Origin: Nocardioides sp. B-3
Lineage (GTDB): Bacteria; Actinomycetota; Actinomycetes; Propionibacteriales; Nocardioidaceae
Assembly (NCBI RefSeq): GCF_024703895.1
Contig: NZ_CP087968.1
Span: 1,054,001 to 1,118,000 of the forward strand
DNA length: 64,000 nucleotides
Direction of reading: 5' to 3'
The notes beneath the pieces are model-generated. The model had not been told where the DNA came from and did no database searches. It worked only from the letters and a program-made list of their open reading frames with translations. How positions within the stretch are numbered: the first letter of the stretch is position 1; the number at the start of each line of letters is the position of its first letter. The position numbers were made by a program, and so were the translations under genes. Positions 55,873 to 64,000 of this stretch are shown in pieces.

Positions 55873-56344
55873 CTACTTCGCAGGCTTGTCGCTCACGTAC
55901 AGCTTGATCACGCCCTCGATCACCACGGTCCCGTCCTCGCGCTCGCCGCGGACACGGACGTGGAGCTCGGGCTCGTCGCTGGTCCACTGCTCGGGGTCGG
56001 TCTCGGCGATGCAGGTGATGTCGCTGGTGGCCTTGGCGGTGTAGGCGACGTCCATGCCCCAGGGGGATCCAGCGTCGGTGGCTCGGGATCGTCACCTCCG
56101 CCAGCGCGCCCATGGCGGCCTCGAGCCCGTTGCACAGCGCGATCGCGTGCACGGTGCCCGGGTGGTTGTGCACGCCGCGCCGCTTGGGAATGACGAGCTC
56201 GACGTGGTCGGGCTCGACCACCGTGAAGCGCGGGCGGATCGTGGCGAAGTAGGGCGCCTTCTGCGAGAACGCGATCGAGAAGGCGCGCTTGCCGACGACG
56301 GGGACGGCGGAAGCGGAGCTCCACAACTTCTGTACCTGACTCAT
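55873..56344 (-). CDS. Hotdog-fold thioesterase-like protein (DUF4442), frameshifted
   Basis: About 157 residues. GKRAFSIAFSQKAPYFATIR, FTVVEPDHVELVIPKRRGVH, NHPGTVHAIALCNGLEAAMG (helix of the hotdog fold), then across a shift near 56060 DVAYTAKATSDITCIAETDP and VVIEGVIKLYVSDKP. Acyl-CoA thioesterase-like. Divergent from a TetR gene, with an operator-like dyad between, so probably regulated by it. Confidence 0.8.
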
Positions 56345-56352
56345 GTACCCAT

Positions 56353-56368
56353 GTTACCAGTGGGTAAC
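56353..56368. promoter_or_regulatory. Operator-like dyad between thioesterase and TetR genes
   Basis: GTTACC-AGTG-GGTAAC, perfect 6-bp arms, centred in the 39-bp gap between the two divergent starts (56344 and 56384). TetR repressors commonly bind such a dyad to control both genes. Arms containing TTAC...GTAA are also seen for fatty-acid-related TetR regulators. Confidence 0.65.
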
Positions 56369-56383
56369 TGGCAGGATCTGCGC

Positions 56384-57007
56384 ATGGCGACGAAGAAGCG
56401 GATGACCGGGGCCGAGCGGCGCGAGCAGCTGATCGGCGTTGCGCGCGCAACGTTCGCCGAGCGCGGGTTCGAGGGGACCGCCATCGAAGAGGTCGCGGCC
56501 CCGCGCGGAAGTCTCCAAGCCGGTCGTCTACGAGCACTTCGGCGGCAAGGAGGGCCTCTATGCCGTGGTGGTCGATCGCGAGGTGCAGACCCTGCTCACG
56601 TCGATGCGACGCGCGCTCGCCGTGCCCGCAGACTCCTCACGAACGGTGCTGGAGCAGGCTGCCCCGGCGCTGCTCGAGTACGTCGACGAGCACCCTGACG
56701 GCTTCCGGATCCCGGTCCGGGACAGCCCGACGAACTCCCCCACCATGAAGACGATCATGGGCGACATCGCCTCGCGCGTCGAAGGGCTGATCAGCGAGGG
56801 CTTCAAGCGCTCCGGTCTGGATCCGAAGAACTCCCCGATGTACTCACAGATGCTGGTCGGCATGATCGCCCACCTCGGCCTGTGGTGGCTCGACACCCGC
56901 AAGCCGGCCCGCGAGGTCGTCGCCGGCCACGTGGTCAACATGGCTCGGAACGGTCTGAGCGGGCTCACCGGGTCCCCGCGCCGATCAGCAAGATGCCCGA
57001 GGCCTGA
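56384..57007 (+). CDS. TetR-family transcriptional regulator, frameshifted
   Basis: About 207 residues. Helix-turn-helix RREQLIGVARATFAERGFEG, then across a shift near 56505 VSKPVVYEHFGGKEGLYAVV. Ligand-binding helices include APALLEYVDEHPDGFRIPVR and MIAHLGLWWLDTRKPAREVV. A second shift near 56975 gives the end ISKMPEA. ATG 56384. Likely senses an acyl-CoA or lipid, given the divergent thioesterase (inference). Confidence 0.88.
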
Positions 57008-57060
57008 CCGCTCCATCTCTCGACGTCAAGATTCTCGACGCGTCTGGCACACTGATCGAC

Positions 57061-57559
57061 ATGCGCGACGAAGTGGACAGCCCTGGTCGAGGCCCGGGCA
57101 CGCGAGCGCAGCGACTCGGACCTCGGTCCGGTCGAGGTGTTCAGCCGGATCAGCCGCCCGGCCCGCCACCTCGACCTCGCGCGGCGCGATGCCTTCACGG
57201 CCCACGAGATCGAGTCGTGGGAGTTCGATGTGCTCGCGGCGCTGCGGCGCGCGGGTTCGCCGTACGAGCTGTCGCCCGGACGCCTGCTGCGAGAGACGCT
57301 CGTGACCAGCGGCACCATGACCAACCGCGTCGACCGGCTCGCCGCCCGCAACCTTGTCGAGCGACTGCCGGACCCGCGCGACCGTCGTGGGGTGCTGGTG
57401 CGGCTCACGCCCGAGGGCAAGGCCGCCGTCGACGGGGCCTTCGGGGCGCTGCTCGCGGCCGAGGCGGAGCTGATCGCAGCACTGCCGAGCGACGCCCGGG
57501 GCACGCTCGCATCGCTGCTGCGCACGCTGCTCGCGCCGTTCAGCCCACCCGAGGACTGA
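57061..57559 (+). CDS. MarR-family transcriptional regulator, frameshifted near the start
   Basis: About 165 residues. MRDEVDS then, after a shift near 57090, VEARARERSDSDLGPVEVFS, EFDVLAALRRAGSPYELSPG, LLRETLVTSGTMTNRVDRLA (recognition helix), ARNLVERLPDPRDRRGVLVR (wing), LTPEGKAAVDGAF. Standalone regulator; its target is not visible. Lies 53 bp after the TetR gene and converges on the ABC-F gene. Confidence 0.88.
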
Positions 57560-57563
57560 GCTG

Positions 57564-59361
<1,798 letters not shown>

Positions 59362-59362
<1 letters not shown>

Positions 59363-60289
59363 CAGGGGCGCTCCGGGAGATGTGCGCCGGCGACAGGGCC
59401 GTTCGCGATGAGTACGACGTCGTGCCCCGCACCCTGCAGGCCCGCCACGACGGCGTGGGCGCCGTCGAGCGAGTCGCACAGGAAGATGCAGGTCGGGCCC
59501 GAGCCGGAGACCGGGCCGCGCAGGGCGCCTTCGCTCTCGCCACGGTCGATCAGGGTGCCGAGCTCGGGGCGCAGGTCAAGGGCAGGCGCCTGCAGGTCGT
59601 TGTGCAGGGCGCGCGCCGGGCGCAGCGCCTCGCCGCTGGCCGGGGCCGACAGCAGATCGGCCGGTTCGGCGGGCTCGGCCAGTGCGTGGGGGAAGAGCTT
59701 GTCGAAGTGCGCGTAGACCTCGGGCGTCGACAGACCGGTCGTCGACAGGGACGGCCACCCACCACCGGGAGCCACGGTCGTCGAGCGGTTGCACGACCTC
59801 GCCACGGCCACGGCCCCGCGCCGTACCCCCGACGAGGGAGAAGGGGACGTCGCTGCCGAGCTCGGCCGCGATCTCGAGCAGCGCGGCGTCGGGCAGGTCG
59901 GCGTGGTGCAGCCGGTCGTAGGCCAGCAGGGTCGCGGCGGCGTCGGCCGAGCCACCGGCCATGCCGCCCGCCACGGGGATCGACTTCAGGACCTCGACGC
60001 TCTCCGTGCCGGCACCACCGCTGCGGGCCCGGATCAGCTCGAGCGCGCGGAAGACGATGTTGCTCTGGCCCATCGGGATGTCGGAGGCGTCGATGTAGTC
60101 GGCACACTCCAGCGCGAGCGAGGGAGTGCCCGCGGAGGCGAGCGTGACGTCGTCGTACAAGCTGATCGCCCGGTAGACGGTGTCGAGCGGGTGGAAGCCG
60201 TCGTCGCGGAGGGCGCCGACGCCGAGGTGCAGGTTGATCTTCGCGGCCGCGCGGACGGAGACGGAGCGCGGCAGTTCGACCACGCTCAC
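59362..60289 (-). CDS. ispE: 4-diphosphocytidyl-2-C-methyl-D-erythritol kinase, frameshifted
   Basis: About 309 residues. GHMP kinase of the MEP isoprenoid pathway. [42 protein letters not shown] loop [40 protein letters not shown], and near the end [20 protein letters not shown]. Shift near 59740. GTG start 60289 overlaps the rsmA stop (GTGA). Confidence 0.95.
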
Positions 60290-61149
60290 CACGGCATGCC
60301 CTCGGCGATCCGCGCGAAGTCCGCAACGGTCAGCACCTCGCCACGCGCCATCGGGTCGATGCCGGCCTGCTCGAGCGCGTGCTCGGCGGCCTCGCTCGAA
60401 CCGGCGAGGGGGCGCAGGGCCGCCCGGATCTGCTTGCGGCGAGTGGCGAAGGCTGCGTCGATGACGGTGAAGACCTGCTCGCGGGTGGCCGTGGTGTCCG
60501 GCGGGTCGCAACGGGTCCGGGCCACGAGGCCCGAGTCGACGTTGGGCATCGGCCAGAAGATGTTGCGCCCGATCGAGCCCGGCGCGACGCACGTCCGCGA
60601 ACCACGCGGCCTTCACGGACGGCACGCCGTAGATCTTGGAGCCCGGCCCGGCGGCCAGTCGGTCGGCGACCTCGGCCTGCACCATCACCAGACCGCGCTC
60701 GAGCGACGGGAGCAGTGTGAGCATGTGGATCAGCACCGGCACCGAGACGTTGTAGGGCAGGTTGGCGACGAGCGCGGTCGGCGGCGGACCGGGGATCTGC
60801 TCGATCCGCATGGCGTCGCCGAGCACGACCTCGAAGGCGTCGACGTGGTCAGGGGCGCGGTCCGCGATCGTGGCCGGCAGCCGGTCGGCCAGCAGCGGGT
60901 CGATCTCGACGGCCACCACACGCTTGGCGACCTCGAGCAGCCCGAGGGTCAGCGAGCCGAGGCCGGGGCCGACCTCGACCACCACGTCGTCGGGACCGAT
61001 GCCGGAGTCGCGGACGATGCGCCGGACCGTGTTGGCGTCGATGACGAAGTTCTGGCCACGCTGCTTGGTGGGGCGCAGGTCGAGCTCGGCGGCCAGCGAC
61101 ACACTTCCGCCGGCCCGAGGAGTCTCGGGCCGGCGGAAGGGGATGTCAT
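60286..61149 (-). CDS. rsmA: 16S rRNA dimethyladenosine transferase RsmA/KsgA, frameshifted
   Basis: About 288 residues. I start it at ATG 61149 ([16 protein letters not shown]) because L-L-G-P-A-E-V/I before [18 protein letters not shown] is the normal actinobacterial N-terminus; a shift near 61100 joins them. GTG 61102 would give a shorter form. SAM motif [31 protein letters not shown], catalytic [20 protein letters not shown]-type end replaced by [17 protein letters not shown] after a shift near 60600. Dimethylates two adjacent adenines in helix 45. The 5' coding part contains a perfect 16-bp inverted repeat (61104-61139). Confidence 0.93.
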
Positions 61150-61195
61150 ACGCAGAGCCTAGATGTCGACCGCGCGATCAGCGCGATCAGCGCGA

Positions 61196-62344
<1,149 letters not shown>

Positions 62345-62580
62345 CTATCCGGGCCTCGGGGCGTCAGCGCGTCCGCGTGCAGCCGTGACCACCTGGTGCG
62401 GTGGGGCGAGATGCGAGCGGGGGACTCGCGGAGAGGGCTCAAACCCCCTCCGGGCGCTGGCGAATCGTTCCCGATCCCGGCCAACAATCACAAGACGATA
62501 ACGGTCACCTCTCATGACGCCAATTCGATCAGGTGAATTTCGGGCGTTTGTGGCCAGCGTCTCGGTGGTGGTGACGGCGG

Positions 62581-63456
62581 TCACCACGGCCCTCCGAAGG
62601 CGATCTCGGTGTTGTCGTCGATGGCCGCACAGAGGGTTTCGAGGTCGTCGCCACGGACCTCCGCCATCGCCCGGACGGTGTGCGGGACGAGGTAGGACGC
62701 GTTGGGCCGGCCCCGGAACGGACTCGGCGTGAGGTACGGCGCATCGGTCTCGACCAGGATCCGGTCGATCGGCGCCGCGGCCAGCGCGACCCGCAGGTGA
62801 GCGGCGTTCTTGAACGTGACGGTGCCGGCGAAGCTCAGGTGCGCACCCCGGTCCGGGCAGGCACGCGCGAAGTCGACGTCGCCGGAGAAGCAGTGCATGA
62901 CCCAGCGCTCGGGCGCGCCCTCCTCCTCGAGGACCCGGAGCACCTCGGCGTGCGCGTCCCGGTCGTGGATGACCAGCGTCTTGTCGAGCCGCTTGGCCGG
63001 GTCGATGTGCCGACGGAAGCTCTCCACCTGCACCGCACGCCCGTCGTCGCCCGTCCGGAAGTGGTCGAGCCCGGTCTCCCCCACGGCTCGCACCTTGTCG
63101 TGCGCGCCGGCGAGTGCCTCGATCTCGGCCATGGCGGCGTCGAGGTCCTCGACACGGGGGCCTCGTTGGGGTGCAGCGCGACCCCGGCGATCAGCTCGGG
63201 GTGCTCGGCGGCGGCAGCGACGGCCCAGCGGGCGCCCTGGCAGGTCGCAGCCGATCTGAACGATGCGGGTGACGTTGACCGACGCGGCCGGGTCGATGGC
63301 TCCGCAGGGTGTCGAGCCACTCGCCGTCCGCGATGTCGAGGTGGCAGTGGTTGTCGACGACGGGCAGCGGCAGCGGCTCGGGAGCAGTCGGTCGCTCGCG
63401 GTCGCGCTTCGCTCCGGACTTCTCCTCGGTGGCGGCGCGGGCGCGCGTTGGCTCAC
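62581..63456 (-). CDS. tatD: TatD-family metal-dependent DNase, frameshifted
   Basis: About 291 residues. Metal motifs: PVVDNHCHLDIADGEWLDTL, VRAVGETGLDHFR, LVIHDRDAHAEVLRVL, WVMHCFSGD, ILVETDAPYLTPSPFRG. Shifts near 63390, 63300 and 63150. Start ambiguous: GTG 63456 overlaps the rsmI stop as GTGA but needs a shift, and TTG 63466 is in frame. A 254-bp gap separates it from rpfB; I see no riboswitch or other feature there that I can name. Confidence 0.9.
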   Translation of the reverse strand: MSQRAPAPPPRRSPERSATASDRLLPSRCRCPSSTTTATSTSRTASGSTPCGAIDPAASVNVTRIVQIGCDLPGRPLGRRCRRRAPRADRRGRAAPQRGPRVEDLDAAMAEIEALAGAHDKVRAVGETGLDHFRTGDDGRAVQVESFRRHIDPAKRLDKTLVIHDRDAHAEVLRVLEEEGAPERWVMHCFSGDVDFARACPDRGAHLSFAGTVTFKNAAHLRVALAAAPIDRILVETDAPYLTPSPFRGRPNASYLVPHTVRAMAEVRGDDLETLCAAIDDNTEIAFGGPW

Positions 63457-64000
63457 TTGTGGACAAGGTCGTACACCTCCCGTTTCCGGGACGCCGGCCC
63501 GGCGAGCCACGTCGGCGATCGCCTCCTTGCGGGTCGCGCCCGCGGCCTCCTCCTCGGCGACGGCGGCGCGCAACGACTCGGCGTCGGTGTCGACCTCGGC
63601 CAGCGCAGGCGCGCCCTCGACGACGATGGTCACCTCTCCGCGAACCCCTTCCGCGGCCCATGCGACGAGCTCGGCGAGCGGCCCTCGACGTACCTCCTCG
63701 TGGGTCTTGGTCAGCTCGCGGCACACGGCCCCGGCGCGCTCGCCACCGAAGGCGTCGGCCATCGCGGCGAGCGCCGCCTCGGTGCGGTGCGGCGCCTCGA
63801 AGAAGACCATCGTCCTCTCCTCGCGTGCGAGGCCGGTCAGCCGACGACTCCGCTCCCCGGCCTTGCGCGGCAGGAAGCCCTCGAAGCAGAAGCGATCGAC
63901 GGGCAATCCGCTCACGGCCAGAGCAGTGAGTACGGCGCTGGGGCCGGGCACGGCAGTGACGTGGACGTCGTTCTCGACCGCCGCGACGACGAGCCGATAA
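63453..64000 (-). CDS. rsmI: 16S rRNA 2'-O-ribose methyltransferase RsmI, C-terminal part; runs off the window, frameshifted
   Basis: The last about 182 residues. VHVTAVPGPSAVLTALAVSG, RFCFEGFLPRKAGERSRRL, RTMVFFEAPHRTEAALAAMA, AVCRELTKTHEEVRRGPLAE, GEVTIVVEGAP are the family signatures. After a shift near 63488 it ends RKREVYDLVHK and TGA at 63453-63455. Tetrapyrrole-methylase fold; methylates C1402 of 16S rRNA. The N-terminus lies beyond 64000. Confidence 0.92.

Noticed and set aside
61104-61139. Perfect 16-bp inverted repeat (CTTCCGCCGGCCCGAG and its complement) between rpfB and the apparent rsmA start, looking like a terminator.
   Set aside because: The conserved RsmA N-terminus (LLGPAEV before LAAELDLRP) is encoded across it, so it is coding sequence of rsmA; a terminator role is unlikely.

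Overview
High-GC actinobacterial chromosome. The gene set fits a member of the Nocardioidaceae (inference): class II nrdJ with nrdR, lexA flanked by actinobacterial-type LexA boxes and a divergent LysM (DivS/ChiZ-like) gene, rpfB-rsmA-ispE, a gluABCD transporter and MT0933-like antitoxins. Most long genes, including indispensable ones such as nrdJ, lexA, dapF, ispE, rsmA and miaA, are interrupted by single-base frameshifts. I read these as uncorrected sequencing errors rather than pseudogenes. Coordinates below span the whole reconstructed gene, with approximate shift sites noted.

Layout. 1-1301: the end of an accessory cluster with a partial vsr and a C5-cytosine methyltransferase. 1302-21477: a roughly 20.2-kb Tn7-like element. 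It is bounded by a perfect 14-bp terminal inverted repeat (TGTAGGACGACAGT) and matching GGCA flanks, and sits 39 bp downstream of the nrdJ stop codon. Its left two thirds (minus strand) carry defence cargo: a PASTA lipoprotein, a two-helix membrane protein, a type II CBASS operon (DUF2188 protein, SLATT membrane protein, CD-NTase, E2-E1 Cap2, JAB protease Cap3) and a type I restriction system (hsdMSR). Its right third (plus strand) is the transposition operon: tnsA-like, a 60-codon ORF, tnsB, tnsC, then six small genes of unknown or regulatory type. 21517-24999: nrdR-nrdJ. 25364-29692: envelope and secreted proteins, including two divergent paralogous lipoprotein/secreted-protein pairs. 30088-31432: the divS-like/lexA SOS locus. 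31611-35382: PAP2, PhoD and a second phosphatase. 35398-41240: dinG-type helicase, a SecDF fusion and hflX. 41287-52357: a TSP3/P-domain protein, SDR, dapF, a RibD-like reductase, ggt, miaA, two MT0933-like proteins, a Nudix enzyme, an AbiEi/DUF559 protein and miaB. 52522-55869: gluABCD. 55873-64000: thioesterase/TetR pair, MarR, ABC-F, ispE, rsmA, rpfB, tatD and partial rsmI.

The most striking theme is DNA-damage control. A perfect LexA box (TCGAAC-N4-GTTCGA) precedes the transposition operon. Matches to the RecA-independent damage promoter used by PafBC in mycobacteria (TTGTCRGTG-N8-TANNNT) precede the CBASS operon, the methyltransferase/vsr pair, the divS-like gene and dinG. The element may therefore couple both its movement and its abortive-infection cargo to host DNA damage. 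This is a sequence-based prediction. A third motif, a palindromic repeat of about 37-51 bp, occurs three times at gene ends.
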